From Flavobacteriales bacterium UBA7382 (GTDB lineage Bacteria > Bacteroidota > Bacteroidia > Flavobacteriales_D > Sanyastnellaceae), in contig DKNS01000062.1 of NCBI GenBank assembly GCA_002469765.1, forward strand, positions 1 to 18,563: DNA of 18,563 nt, read 5' to 3'. Below are positions 1 to 8,475 of this stretch, piece after piece. Within the stretch, counting starts at the first letter, position 1, and each line of letters starts with the position of its first letter. Both the position numbers and the translations under genes were made by a program. The notes under the pieces are model-generated. The model made no database searches. It was not told the origin of the DNA and saw only the letters and a program-made list of their open reading frames with translations.

Positions 1-52
1 ACACCCTGCACAGCGTTAAGCTGACATTGAAACCAACCCAAAAACCGCAACC
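1..52 (+). other. Leader of gldL / tail of an upstream gene
   Basis: These 52 bases lie before gldL. In other Bacteroidota gldK comes just upstream, so the end of gldK may fall here. Frame 2 runs to a TAA at 17-19 and frame 3 runs to a TGA at 54-56 that would overlap the gldL start as ATGA. Neither tail is long enough to identify. I see no TAnnTTTG promoter motif, which fits gldL being internal to a longer operon. Confidence 0.4.
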
Positions 53-808
53 ATGAAACCAGGAAGCAAGCAGTGGAAAAACTTTATGGCCAAGCTCTAC
101 GGATGGGGCGCTGCCATTGTGATCATCGGAGCCCTCTTCAAAATTCAACACTGGGAAGGCGCATCCCTCATGCTGATTTTGGGCTTGGGTACAGAAGCAT
201 TCATTTTCTTCATGTCTGCGTTTGAAAAGCCGCACGAAGAACCCGATTGGTCATTGGTTTACCCGCAGCTCGCCACTGGAGAAGGCGCCGAAAGGACGCC
301 CACCCAACAATTGGACGCGATGCTGAACGACGCCAACATCGACACCACCATGATTGAGAAATTGGGAGATGGTATGCGCCATTTGGGGGAGCAAGCCAGC
401 AAGATGGGTGAAGTTGCCGACGCTTCCGTGGCCACCAAGGACTACAGCGATGCATTGGTGAAGGCGTCCAACCGAGTGGACACCTTGAGCAACACATACG
501 AAGAGGTGAGCCAAGGGTTGACCGGCTTGGTGAGTGCCAGCACAGAAAGTGCCGCTGCAGGAGATGGCCTGGCCAAAATGAACGAGAACCTCAACTCGCT
601 CAACAACATGTACGAAGGTCAACTGGCCCAGCTCGAAAAGAACAAAGAGTTGTTCGAGGGCATGGGGGACCTCGTCCAGAACCTCAACGATTCCATCGAA
701 GACACCAAGGTGTATAAGGAGAACATCTCCGAGTTGGCCAAGAATTTGGCCTCCCTCAACACCGTCTACGGCAACATGCTGAACGCCATGGGTGGCGGAC
801 GCAGCTAA
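53..808 (+). CDS. gldL: GldL, inner-membrane motor subunit of T9SS/gliding
   Basis: This 251-residue protein matches GldL (PorL), which with GldM forms the proton-motive-force motor that drives type IX secretion and gliding. Two membrane helices are visible, at about residues 13-29 and 37-57, in the family-typical arrangement YGWGAAIVIIGALFKIQHW followed by GTEAFIFFMSAFE. Glu48 in the second helix sits where the Flavobacterium johnsoniae GldL has its functionally important Glu49 (from memory of the GldLM structure work). The cytoplasmic part, about residues 80-250, is predicted to be helical and contains three related segments with a Leu-x-x-x-Tyr core at about 142-150, 180-191 and 232-243. 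The protein is somewhat longer than the roughly 215 residues I recall for F. johnsoniae. It starts at the only ATG before the first helix and is followed by gldM after 10 bases, so the two are almost certainly co-transcribed. Confidence 0.95.
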   Translation: MKPGSKQWKNFMAKLYGWGAAIVIIGALFKIQHWEGASLMLILGLGTEAFIFFMSAFEKPHEEPDWSLVYPQLATGEGAERTPTQQLDAMLNDANIDTTMIEKLGDGMRHLGEQASKMGEVADASVATKDYSDALVKASNRVDTLSNTYEEVSQGLTGLVSASTESAAAGDGLAKMNENLNSLNNMYEGQLAQLEKNKELFEGMGDLVQNLNDSIEDTKVYKENISELAKNLASLNTVYGNMLNAMGGGRS

Positions 809-818
809 GACCTGAAGC

Positions 819-2555
819 ATGGCCGGAGGAAAAGAAACACCGCGTCAAAAGATGATCGGGATGATGTACCTCGTCCTGACTGCACTTTTGGCCCTGAACA
901 TCTCCAAAGAAGTCTTGAACGGCTTCGTGAAAGTGGAGAACAGCTTGCAGAACACGCAAAAAACCTTGAAGGGAAAGGTTTCGGAAACGTTGACCACCCT
1001 TGAAGTCAAGTATGCTCAGAACAAGGAGAAAGTCGGTCCATTTATGGACAAGGCCCGCGAAGTTCGTGAGCAAAGCGACGAACTCGTCAATTACATCACC
1101 CAATTGAAAGGTCGCTGCATGGCGACTTCAGAAGGGAAGTACGACGACGGGTTGTCCAACGACTTTGCCGATTTCATTGGCAAAGACGCCAGCGGAATGG
1201 ACACCACCATGAGCTTGGCAGCCATTCAGAAGAAAGATGAGTACCAAGAATTGACGGCGTTCATGGTCGGCTCTGAGCCCCAGAGCCCCAAGTTTGACCC
1301 CAACGATCCTTGGAGCGCGGTTGCCTTGAAGAAGAACTTGGAAGCATACCGAGATTACCTCAAAGACCTTCGTCTCACCGATTCGCAGGGCAACACACGA
1401 GAATTGCCTGAGTACATCCAAGTCCAACTCGACGAACGTTTCACGTTCGAAGACGAGATGGAAGACGGCAAGGAAGTGTTGTGGGAAGCGGCCAACTTCT
1501 TCGACGTGCCTCTGGCGGCAGTCATGCCACTTATGTCCAAGATGATCATCGACGTGCAGGATGCACAAGAAGACGTGCTGTCTTGGTTGTTGGGTGGGAT
1601 TGAAGCAAAGAGCTACAAGTTCACAAACCTCATGCCTATCGTGGTGCCTGAGTCCAACTACATCCTCCGTGGAGATTCCATCCGCGCAGACGTGTTGCTC
1701 GCCGCGTACGACGCCACGAACGCCCCTGATATCTTCGTCGACGGCAAGAAATGGGACGGTCGCGACAGCAGCATGTTGACCTACGAAGGATTGGAAACGT
1801 TGGGCATCGGATCCGACGGCATGGGCAAGCTCCGCATCCCCACCAAAGGCATGCAGCTCGGAGACATGTCCTTCAAAGGATTGATTCGTTATCAAGGCCC
1901 CGGTGGCAACATCGAGCCCTACGCCTTTATGACACCCATCATCACGGTGGCCGAGCCAGCCCTTGTGGTTTCTCCCACAAAAATGAACGTGTTCTACCGA
2001 GGGGTACCCAATCCTGTGGAAGTGTCTGTGCCGGGTGTGCCTCAGGACAAAATCGACGTTCGCATCGACGGGGGCCACTCCATCAAGCGTCAATCCGACG
2101 GCACCTACGTGGTGGAGCCCAGCAAGAACAGTTCTGTGCGTGAGGCGAACATCACCGTGACGGCGGAATTGCCTGACGGCAGCAAGAAAACATTGCCTGC
2201 TAAGAACTTCCGTGTGAAGCGCATTCCTGATCCTGTGGCGTTCTGGACTGGAAAGAAGCCCACAGACAAGGGCATCACCAAAGCCGAAATCTTGTCGTTT
2301 GCTCCTGTCGCAGCGCGCATGGAAGGATTTGACTTCGACGTGCAAGTGCGGGTGAAGAGCTTCACCTTGCGCGTGTCGAAAGACGGATCGTTCTCGGACC
2401 TCCCTTCCGGAAACAACCGCATCACCCCCGACCAGCAAGAAGCGTTGAAACGCGTGCGTAGGGGCAACATCCTATACTTGGAAGACATTTTGGTGTCCAT
2501 GCCTGACGGGACAGAACGCGGTCTGCCCCCGATGAAGCTGAAGATCACCGGATAA
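819..2555 (+). CDS. gldM: GldM, periplasm-spanning T9SS/gliding motor shaft
   Basis: This 578-residue protein is GldM (PorM). It is anchored by one N-terminal membrane helix (about residues 12-28) inside the GldL ring, and its long periplasmic part transmits motor movement to the outer-membrane GldK/GldN ring. The start MAGGKETPRQKMIGMMYLVL is the family hallmark. Arg9 matches the conserved Arg9 thought to pair with the GldL glutamate. A helical region follows (about 35-260), then beta-rich domains (about 265-375, 377-470 and 471-578), with the family-typical RVKRIPDPVA segment at about 465-474. It is longer than the roughly 515 residues I recall for F. johnsoniae GldM and P. gingivalis PorM; the extra length appears to lie in the helical part. 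It sits 10 bases after gldL and 10 bases before gldN. Confidence 0.96.
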   Translation: MAGGKETPRQKMIGMMYLVLTALLALNISKEVLNGFVKVENSLQNTQKTLKGKVSETLTTLEVKYAQNKEKVGPFMDKAREVREQSDELVNYITQLKGRCMATSEGKYDDGLSNDFADFIGKDASGMDTTMSLAAIQKKDEYQELTAFMVGSEPQSPKFDPNDPWSAVALKKNLEAYRDYLKDLRLTDSQGNTRELPEYIQVQLDERFTFEDEMEDGKEVLWEAANFFDVPLAAVMPLMSKMIIDVQDAQEDVLSWLLGGIEAKSYKFTNLMPIVVPESNYILRGDSIRADVLLAAYDATNAPDIFVDGKKWDGRDSSMLTYEGLETLGIGSDGMGKLRIPTKGMQLGDMSFKGLIRYQGPGGNIEPYAFMTPIITVAEPALVVSPTKMNVFYRGVPNPVEVSVPGVPQDKIDVRIDGGHSIKRQSDGTYVVEPSKNSSVREANITVTAELPDGSKKTLPAKNFRVKRIPDPVAFWTGKKPTDKGITKAEILSFAPVAARMEGFDFDVQVRVKSFTLRVSKDGSFSDLPSGNNRITPDQQEALKRVRRGNILYLEDILVSMPDGTERGLPPMKLKITG

Positions 2556-2565
2556 CCCAATCAAC

Positions 2566-3426
2566 ATGAAGCAATTCCTGTCCATCTGCACCCTGACAGT
2601 GATGTTCCTTGGAACATTCACCCAAGTTGCCTTGGCCCAGTCGCCCAACGTCCTCGACGGAGCGTATGTCAAGGAGACCAATTTGACCAAACGGGTGGTT
2701 CCTTACCCACACCTGCGTGAGGCCGACGTCATGTACAAGCGCCGCATCTGGCAGGAGATTGACCTTCGTCAGAAGTTCAACCACACCTTCTACTTCCCGC
2801 TGGACCCCATTCAGGATCGCAAGAACTTGTTCGACGTCGTACGAGAAGCTTTGTTGGTAGAGGGTTCGCTTGTGGCTTACAGCGCAGGGCCCCTGGGTGA
2901 AGACGACGAATTCACGTTCCCGCTTTCTGCCGACAGCATTCGCACCATCCTCAATCCCGTTACCCTGGTGAAACAGTACGATGACTTCGGTGAGGTGATT
3001 GGCACAGTGGAACAGAGCAACGAGTTGTCTTCAGACAAAATCACGCGCTACCGAATCAAAGAAGATTGGATTTGGGACCGCCAGCGAAGCGAACGCTACG
3101 TGCGCATCCTTGGCATCGCCCCCATGATGGAAGACTTCGACATCGATGGAAACAGCGTGGGATTCCGTCCTCTCTTCTGGTTGTACTACCCCGAGTGTCG
3201 CTACGTCTTTGCCAACAGCGAGGTCTACAACATGTTCAACGACGCCCAGCGACGAACGTTTGAGGACTTGTTCCAAAAGCGCTACTTCTCGAGCTACATC
3301 GTGAAAGAGGACAACGCGTTCAACCGTCAAATCGTATCATACGCCCGCGGTCTCGACGCCTTGGCTGAATCAGAGCGCATCCAGCAGGAGCTCTTCAACA
3401 TCGAGCACGACATTTGGAATTACTGA
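2566..3426 (+). CDS. gldN: GldN, periplasmic ring component of T9SS/gliding
   Basis: This 286-residue protein is GldN (PorN), which binds GldK to form the ring under the outer membrane and contacts GldM. The start is fixed by a signal peptide: a short MK n-region, a hydrophobic stretch to about residue 22, and a likely cleavage ALA|QS after residue 24. Family features include VVPYPHLREADVMYKRRIW (about 44-62), where each subunit carries the conserved aromatic and basic residues, and RPLFWLYYPECRY (about 201-213). It is the third gene of the gldLMN set and is followed at once by an intrinsic terminator, so it ends the operon. The fit to family length and order is good. Confidence 0.95.
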   Translation: MKQFLSICTLTVMFLGTFTQVALAQSPNVLDGAYVKETNLTKRVVPYPHLREADVMYKRRIWQEIDLRQKFNHTFYFPLDPIQDRKNLFDVVREALLVEGSLVAYSAGPLGEDDEFTFPLSADSIRTILNPVTLVKQYDDFGEVIGTVEQSNELSSDKITRYRIKEDWIWDRQRSERYVRILGIAPMMEDFDIDGNSVGFRPLFWLYYPECRYVFANSEVYNMFNDAQRRTFEDLFQKRYFSSYIVKEDNAFNRQIVSYARGLDALAESERIQQELFNIEHDIWNY

Positions 3427-3444
3427 CTGGGAGCATTCCCATTG

Positions 3445-3477
3445 AAAAAGGGCACCACTTGTGTGGTGCCCTTTTTT
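3445..3477 (+). terminator. Rho-independent terminator after gldN
   Basis: A perfect 9-base-pair stem, GGGCACCAC (3450-3458) with GTGGTGCCC (3463-3471), closes a TTGT loop and is followed by six T residues (3472-3477). Five A residues at 3445-3449 can extend the stem. It lies 18 bases after the gldN stop and 34 bases before the ABC-F start. The simplest reading is that it ends gldLMN transcription. Its effect on the downstream gene is discussed in the findings. Confidence 0.92.
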
Positions 3478-3511
3478 GTTTCTGGCCTGCTGGGGTCGAA
3501 CTTGCATCCCC

Positions 3512-5494
3512 ATGTTGCACTTGCTGTCGGTTGGGGTTCACTTCGGGGAACGCACGTTGTTTGAGGGGTTGGATTTGGCCATCGGCAACAAGGACCGCAT
3601 CGGCCTGGTTGGACGCAACGGCGCAGGCAAATCCACCCTGCTGAAGGTCATTGCTGGACACCAAAAGGCCTCGACTGGATCCGTCAGTGCTCCGAATGAT
3701 TACCGCATCGGCTACCTCCCTCAGGAGATGGCACACGACGAAGAAGCCACCGTCTTGGAAGTGGCCATGAAGGCCTTCGAAGAAATGCAACTCTTGGAAA
3801 AGCGCCTGGAGTCTTTAACCAAGGAAGTGGCAGAGCGCACCGACTACGAAAGCGACAGCTATGCCAACCTGATTCAGGAGCTCAGCGACGCCAACGAGCG
3901 GCTCGACACCATTGGCGCCTCAAGCACAGAAGAACAGGCACATCGGATTTTGCAAGGCTTGGGCTTCAAGGTGAAAGACATGGAGCGGACGATGTCTGAA
4001 TTCAGCGGCGGATGGAAGATGCGTGTTGAATTGGCGAAGCTCCTCCTGATGCAGCCGGACTTGCTGTTGTTGGACGAGCCCACGAACCACCTCGACATCG
4101 AAAGCATTCAATGGCTGGAAACCTTCCTCATCCACCACCCTGGGGCCATCCTGCTCATTTCCCATGACCGAGTGTTCCTGGACACCCTCACCAAACGAAC
4201 GGTGGAGATTGGTGGCGTCAAACTCTACGACTTCAAAGGCCCCTACTCCAAGTATCAGGTTTGGCGAGATGAGGAACGCAGTCGTCAAGAACAAGCGGCC
4301 AAGAATCAGCAGAAATACATCCAAGACACAGAACAGCTGATCAACAAATTCAGGGCCAAAAAGAACAAAGCCGCGTTCGCCCAGAGTTTGATCAAAAAGC
4401 TCGACAAATTGGAACGTGTGGAGGTTGATGCCGGGGAAAACGCCCAAATCAGGTTTCGCTTTCCCCCTGCACCTCGAACCGGCAAGGTCATCTTCGAGGC
4501 AGAGACCCTGAAGAAATGCTTTGGCGACTTGACCGTGTTTGAAGGGTTGGACTTCATCATGGCTCGGCAAGAAAAAATCGCGTTGGTGGGCAAGAATGGT
4601 GCTGGCAAGACAACCCTCACACGCATGCTTCTGCATCAAGAGCCCTGCACATCCGGGACCTTGAACGTTGGACACAACGTGGACATTGGCTACTACGCCC
4701 AGAACCAAACAGACGAATTGGACGGCAGCAAGACGGTCCTGGAAACCCTGGAAGACGTCGCAGTCGGAGATGTCCACAAGCAATTGCGAGGCCTCCTGGG
4801 GTCCTTCTTATTCACGGGAGAAGACGTCGACAAGAAAGTCAAAGTCCTCTCAGGTGGCGAGAAGGCGCGCTTGGCCCTGTGCAAGCTTTTATTGCACCCC
4901 TACAACGTCTTGGTGCTGGACGAGCCGACCAACCACCTCGACCTCAAAAGCAAGGCCGTGTTGAAAGAAGCGCTGCAGTCGTTTGACGGCTCATTGGTGG
5001 TGGTTTCCCACGACAGGGACTTCTTGAGCGACATGACCCAATTGGTGTACGAAGTGACGCCCACAGGGCTGAAACAGTACATCGGCGACATCAAGCAGTT
5101 TTTGCACGAAAAGCATGCGGCCAGCATTTCTGCCTACGAAGCCAACAAGGCGGTCAAGGTGTCTTCCAAAAACACTGGACAAAGCAGCCAAGGTGTCAAG
5201 TCATCCGAAGCCTTGGGCGGGGGCGACTACAAGGCCCGAAAAGCCCGAGATAAAGCACTGCGCAAAGCCAAAAACGCCGTGGAACGCCACGAGAAAAAAG
5301 TTTCAGAACTCGAAGCCAAGCTGGAGGAAAGCAACGCTGCCATGGCCGCAGTGGACTCCAGCAACCGGACCAAAGTCTCGGAATTGGCCTACGCATTCGA
5401 AGCACTGCAAACCGAAATGCAGGAGACGATCAACTTATGGGAAAAGGCCGCGGAACAGTACGACAAGCTTCAAACAGAAGCTGCATCGATGTAA
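3512..5494 (+). CDS. ABC-F family ATPase (ribosome-associated translation factor)
   Basis: This 660-residue soluble protein has two ABC ATPase domains and no membrane segment, the ABC-F layout. Members bind the ribosomal E site and rescue or regulate translation; some protect against antibiotics. Walker A motifs are at 34-42 (GRNGAGKST) and 360-368 (GKNGAGKTT), signature motifs at 164-168 (FSGGW) and 446-450 (LSGGE), and Walker B motifs with catalytic glutamates at Glu189 and Glu471, both in DEPTNHLD. The interdomain linker lies at about 240-320. The C-terminal tail (about 573-656) is charged and coiled-coil, resembling Uup-type ABC-F proteins, which can bind DNA or rRNA. I chose the ATG at 3512 because MLHLLSVGVHFGE begins the first domain; the frame stays open upstream only into the terminator hairpin. 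The last 25 bases overlap the end of the convergent rluD-type gene. Subfamily and substrate are uncertain. Confidence 0.9.
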   Translation: MLHLLSVGVHFGERTLFEGLDLAIGNKDRIGLVGRNGAGKSTLLKVIAGHQKASTGSVSAPNDYRIGYLPQEMAHDEEATVLEVAMKAFEEMQLLEKRLESLTKEVAERTDYESDSYANLIQELSDANERLDTIGASSTEEQAHRILQGLGFKVKDMERTMSEFSGGWKMRVELAKLLLMQPDLLLLDEPTNHLDIESIQWLETFLIHHPGAILLISHDRVFLDTLTKRTVEIGGVKLYDFKGPYSKYQVWRDEERSRQEQAAKNQQKYIQDTEQLINKFRAKKNKAAFAQSLIKKLDKLERVEVDAGENAQIRFRFPPAPRTGKVIFEAETLKKCFGDLTVFEGLDFIMARQEKIALVGKNGAGKTTLTRMLLHQEPCTSGTLNVGHNVDIGYYAQNQTDELDGSKTVLETLEDVAVGDVHKQLRGLLGSFLFTGEDVDKKVKVLSGGEKARLALCKLLLHPYNVLVLDEPTNHLDLKSKAVLKEALQSFDGSLVVVSHDRDFLSDMTQLVYEVTPTGLKQYIGDIKQFLHEKHAASISAYEANKAVKVSSKNTGQSSQGVKSSEALGGGDYKARKARDKALRKAKNAVERHEKKVSELEAKLEESNAAMAAVDSSNRTKVSELAYAFEALQTEMQETINLWEKAAEQYDKLQTEAASM

Positions 5495-6510
5495 GTCTTC
5501 CACTTTGCCAGGACTTTCTGCATGTCCTCGGGCAACTCCGATTGGAAATCCATGCGTTCTCCCGTGCCAGGGTGAGTGAAGCCCAGTGTTTTGGCATGCA
5601 GGGCTTGCCTGGGCAAAGCTTCAAACATGTTGCGCAGAAACGCATTGTATTTGCCCCCTGGCGCCCCTTTGACCGCGACGTTGCCCCCGTACGCAGGATC
5701 GCCGAACAAAGGATGTCCGATGTGCTGCATGTGAACCCGAATTTGGTGGGTCCGGCCCGTCTCCAGCTTGCACTCGACCAAGGTCACAGGACCTAGGCGC
5801 TCGAGCACCCGGTAATGCGTGATCGCATGCTTGCCTTCTCGGCCATCCACAAAAACTTGTTGCACCCTGCGGTCCCTCAAGCTGCGCCCCACATGACCTG
5901 TCACAGTCCCGTCCTCGACCACATCTCCCCACACCAACGCCCAATACCGACGGTTGACTGTGCGTTCAAAAAACTGCGCGCTCAACTCTGTCAAAGCCCG
6001 CTCCGTTTTTCCAAGAACCATCAATCCAGTGGTGTCTTTGTCCAACCGGTGAACCAATCCTGGCCTTGGCTCAGGACTTCCAGGCAAACTTGGCAGATTT
6101 TGAAAATGGTGCAGCACGCCATTCACAAGCGTCCCTGAATAGTTTCCGTGCCCAGGGTGGACCACCAAATTCATCGGCTTGTTGAGCACCAAGACGTTGT
6201 CGTCTTCGTGCACCACATCCAAATCCATGGGCTCTGGCAAAAGCTCGAACTCGTACACAGGCTGCGGCAGCTCCACGGTCACAACATCCTCAGGTTTAAC
6301 CTTGTGGTTGCTCTTGACGGGCTCTCCGTTCACACGAACGTACCCCGACTTGGCAGCCATTTGGAGTTTGTTGCGGGACAGGTGAGCCACCCGGTTGATG
6401 ATGAACTTGTCCACACGAAGCGGCGCTTGGCCTGGGTCCGCCACCAAACGATGGTGCTCAAACAGCTCCTCGCCCTGGCCGTCGTCGTTTACCTCTTCCG
6501 CTTCGCTCAT
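5470..6510 (-). CDS. rluD: RluA/RluD-family 23S rRNA pseudouridine synthase
   Basis: This 346-residue enzyme converts specific uridines of rRNA to pseudouridine. An S4 RNA-binding domain lies at about 30-82 (LRVDKFI...LSRNKLQMAAKSGYVRVNG), followed by the catalytic domain with HRLDKDTTG at 154-162, where Asp157 is the nucleophile. A later motif, TGRTHQIRVHM (about 251-261), and PRQALHAKTLGF (about 300-311) also match the family. The S4 domain and length favour the RluD type over RluA or RluC, but the exact target uridine cannot be read from sequence. The start at 6510 is chosen because its ATG overlaps the upstream stop as ATGA, suggesting translational coupling; an in-frame extension to 6597 would lie inside the secreted-protein gene and has no family match. 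The 3' end overlaps the convergent ABC-F gene by 25 bases. Confidence 0.92.
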   Translation of the reverse strand: MSEAEEVNDDGQGEELFEHHRLVADPGQAPLRVDKFIINRVAHLSRNKLQMAAKSGYVRVNGEPVKSNHKVKPEDVVTVELPQPVYEFELLPEPMDLDVVHEDDNVLVLNKPMNLVVHPGHGNYSGTLVNGVLHHFQNLPSLPGSPEPRPGLVHRLDKDTTGLMVLGKTERALTELSAQFFERTVNRRYWALVWGDVVEDGTVTGHVGRSLRDRRVQQVFVDGREGKHAITHYRVLERLGPVTLVECKLETGRTHQIRVHMQHIGHPLFGDPAYGGNVAVKGAPGGKYNAFLRNMFEALPRQALHAKTLGFTHPGTGERMDFQSELPEDMQKVLAKWKTYIDAASV

Positions 6511-8429
6511 GGCTTGGCGATCCAACGTTGGGTGTGCACGCCGCCATTCTCGTCCACCCCTCGGACCACGAATACCCCTGCATAGGGCGCCTGCCACACA
6601 TGCCTGCCTTCAGCCAACAGGCCCATCACGTCCAGCAACCGGCCGGACATGTCCAAGACAGAGACGCTCATGGCCTTAGCGAGGTCCAACGTCATCTCGT
6701 GCCGTCCAGGGTTGGGATAAACGTGGATGGCCCGAGGGCGCTCAAGGCCGAGCTCCGAGACGTCCGTGACCAACTCCTTCCCCGCTCGCAATACAGGGCG
6801 AATCATCAACGACCCCTGAATGGCAGACTGCTGCCACGGCGAGGTCGGGAATTTGTACCAAAGGTGGTCTGCGTTCGTGTCGGTGTTTTTGTCGAGCCCC
6901 ACGTGAATGCGCTCTTCGCCTTGCTGAACAAAGCCCACAAACACGGGTCCATCCACGGCGATGGGGGCGTTGAATGCGTAATAGACGAACCCGTCGTGTT
7001 CGCCTGTGAAGTAATCTGGCTCCTGCACTTCGAATTGGGCTTGCAACGCTTCGCCAGGTAGTCCCGGAAAGTCTGGGTCCTCCCCACGGATTTTCAAGGT
7101 GAAGGTCTCCCCCACTGCGTCGTCAAAAAACGGTGTAAAGTGCATCCACACGCCGTCGAGCGTGTCGGGCTGCTGGATGTCAAAACGCACCACAAGCTCC
7201 CCACCTTGACCCTCCAAGGCGTATGCTTTTTCTGCCGTGCCATCGTCGTAGGCGTAGTAATCGCGAAACGTTTGAACGTGAACCAGGCTGTCGTTGTCAG
7301 GCACACCGATTTGGGTCGTGAGGTTGGCCGCACCCACCTCGTCCTCCCAAAGGCTCACATGGAATACAGCGAACGAATCGCTCAAAGCTGGGTTGAACAG
7401 GTCTGTAAAAATCTGAAGATCGTCTACGTAATCGGTGCCAAAGAGGCCCTGAACGCTGTTGTTCACCACGGCCCCCGCTGCAGGAGCGTACGAATTGACG
7501 TTGCCGAGCACGTCCACACGCTGGACTTTCAATCCGATGTCCTCCTGGCTGTTGCTCGTAGACCCAAAACTGCGATGCAACGTGGGAACAGACGTGGCGG
7601 TGTACACCGAAGGGGCCACCTCAAAGTGCGGCCAAGGCATGGCCGTCCACGGGTAGGTCAGGAAACTTGTGGGCGGGGTGACGAAGGCAACTTCCTCAAA
7701 TTCGGGCGCCGTGGTCATGGCGTCTTCGTCGACCCGCACGTAATCGAGGTGCCATGTGTCGACGTTTCCCTCCAAGGATCCGTAGCTCCTGAAGCGAAAT
7801 TGAAAGTCGTTGTGGAAGAACTCTGGGGCGTCAATGTGGATGACTTCGGGATGGAACAACGTGTCGTCGTCGATGCCTTCGGTGGACCAAACCCAGCGCC
7901 ATGGGTCTCCCTCCGCCACGCTCGTTCGGAATTCCACCACGAGGGAGTCCTCACCGGCGTCAGCCCCATTGGCGATGCCACCACTTTGGTACCAGAACGA
8001 CAACGCCACGCTGTCTCCAGAAGTGTATCCTTCACCCAAAAGCAAACGGCGCGAGGTCAGCGTGTCGGCATAGCCTGCGGGGTTCACAGGAGTCAAGGCG
8101 TAAGGATCGCCTGAGGCATTCAACCCATCCAGCGTGGCGCACCCCACCGTAGGTGGTTGGTAGGCCAAGGTCATCGTACGTCGCACGGGGCTTGGCTCCC
8201 AACGTTTCAGGTTCACAGGCCCCTCCTCATGGGCCATGCTTGGCCATGCAAAGTCGTCCACAAACGGCAGGGCAATGGGAAAGAACATGTCTCCCCTGGT
8301 TTGAAGCGCTCCACGTGCTGGGGACCCTACATCAATGTGACGCAAGTCGACCTCGACTTCGCCGTGCTGCGCGCATGCCGTTCCAATGCATCCACACAAC
8401 AACACCAAGCATGGAAACAATCTGTTCAT
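6507..8429 (-). CDS. Secreted protein with T9SS type A C-terminal sorting domain
   Basis: This 640-residue protein is a probable T9SS cargo. A signal peptide (MNR, then a hydrophobic core, cleavage near ACA|Q at residue 20) sends it to the periplasm. The last 75 residues (about 565-640) form a T9SS type A sorting domain: VYPNPGRHEMTLDL, a VLDMSGRLL strand, YAGVFVVRG and the terminal QRWIAKP. The middle is beta-rich and has no catalytic motif I recognise. Residues about 55-235 resemble the jelly-roll adhesion or carbohydrate-binding type (SFWYQSGG, FQFRFRSYGS, DTWHLDYVRV). Residues about 390-500 carry the YAYDDGTAEKAY motif common in Bacteroidota secreted proteins. An alternative start at 8468 adds 13 residues and lies only 7 bases after the PASTA gene stop. 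Its stop overlaps the rluD start as ATGA. Function unknown; an adhesin or surface-binding role is a guess. Confidence 0.88.
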   Translation of the reverse strand: MNRLFPCLVLLCGCIGTACAQHGEVEVDLRHIDVGSPARGALQTRGDMFFPIALPFVDDFAWPSMAHEEGPVNLKRWEPSPVRRTMTLAYQPPTVGCATLDGLNASGDPYALTPVNPAGYADTLTSRRLLLGEGYTSGDSVALSFWYQSGGIANGADAGEDSLVVEFRTSVAEGDPWRWVWSTEGIDDDTLFHPEVIHIDAPEFFHNDFQFRFRSYGSLEGNVDTWHLDYVRVDEDAMTTAPEFEEVAFVTPPTSFLTYPWTAMPWPHFEVAPSVYTATSVPTLHRSFGSTSNSQEDIGLKVQRVDVLGNVNSYAPAAGAVVNNSVQGLFGTDYVDDLQIFTDLFNPALSDSFAVFHVSLWEDEVGAANLTTQIGVPDNDSLVHVQTFRDYYAYDDGTAEKAYALEGQGGELVVRFDIQQPDTLDGVWMHFTPFFDDAVGETFTLKIRGEDPDFPGLPGEALQAQFEVQEPDYFTGEHDGFVYYAFNAPIAVDGPVFVGFVQQGEERIHVGLDKNTDTNADHLWYKFPTSPWQQSAIQGSLMIRPVLRAGKELVTDVSELGLERPRAIHVYPNPGRHEMTLDLAKAMSVSVLDMSGRLLDVMGLLAEGRHVWQAPYAGVFVVRGVDENGGVHTQRWIAKP

Positions 8430-8475
8430 GGCTTTGAACAACGCAATTGGGTTGGAAATCGTGTGCATGATGAAG

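Noticed and set aside
1128..2438. 436-codon open frame antisense to gldM
   Set aside because: It lies wholly opposite a clear gldM, has His/Val/Arg-rich sequence typical of reverse-frame translation of GC-rich genes, and matches no family.
3414..3644. Short frame across the gldN terminator as a leader peptide
   Set aside because: It needs a TTG start inside gldN, continues into the ABC-F gene out of frame, and its sequence gives no sign of selection.
7140..8114. 324-codon open frame antisense to the T9SS cargo gene
   Set aside because: It is a mirror frame of a well-supported gene, with no recognisable domain and no plausible start context.
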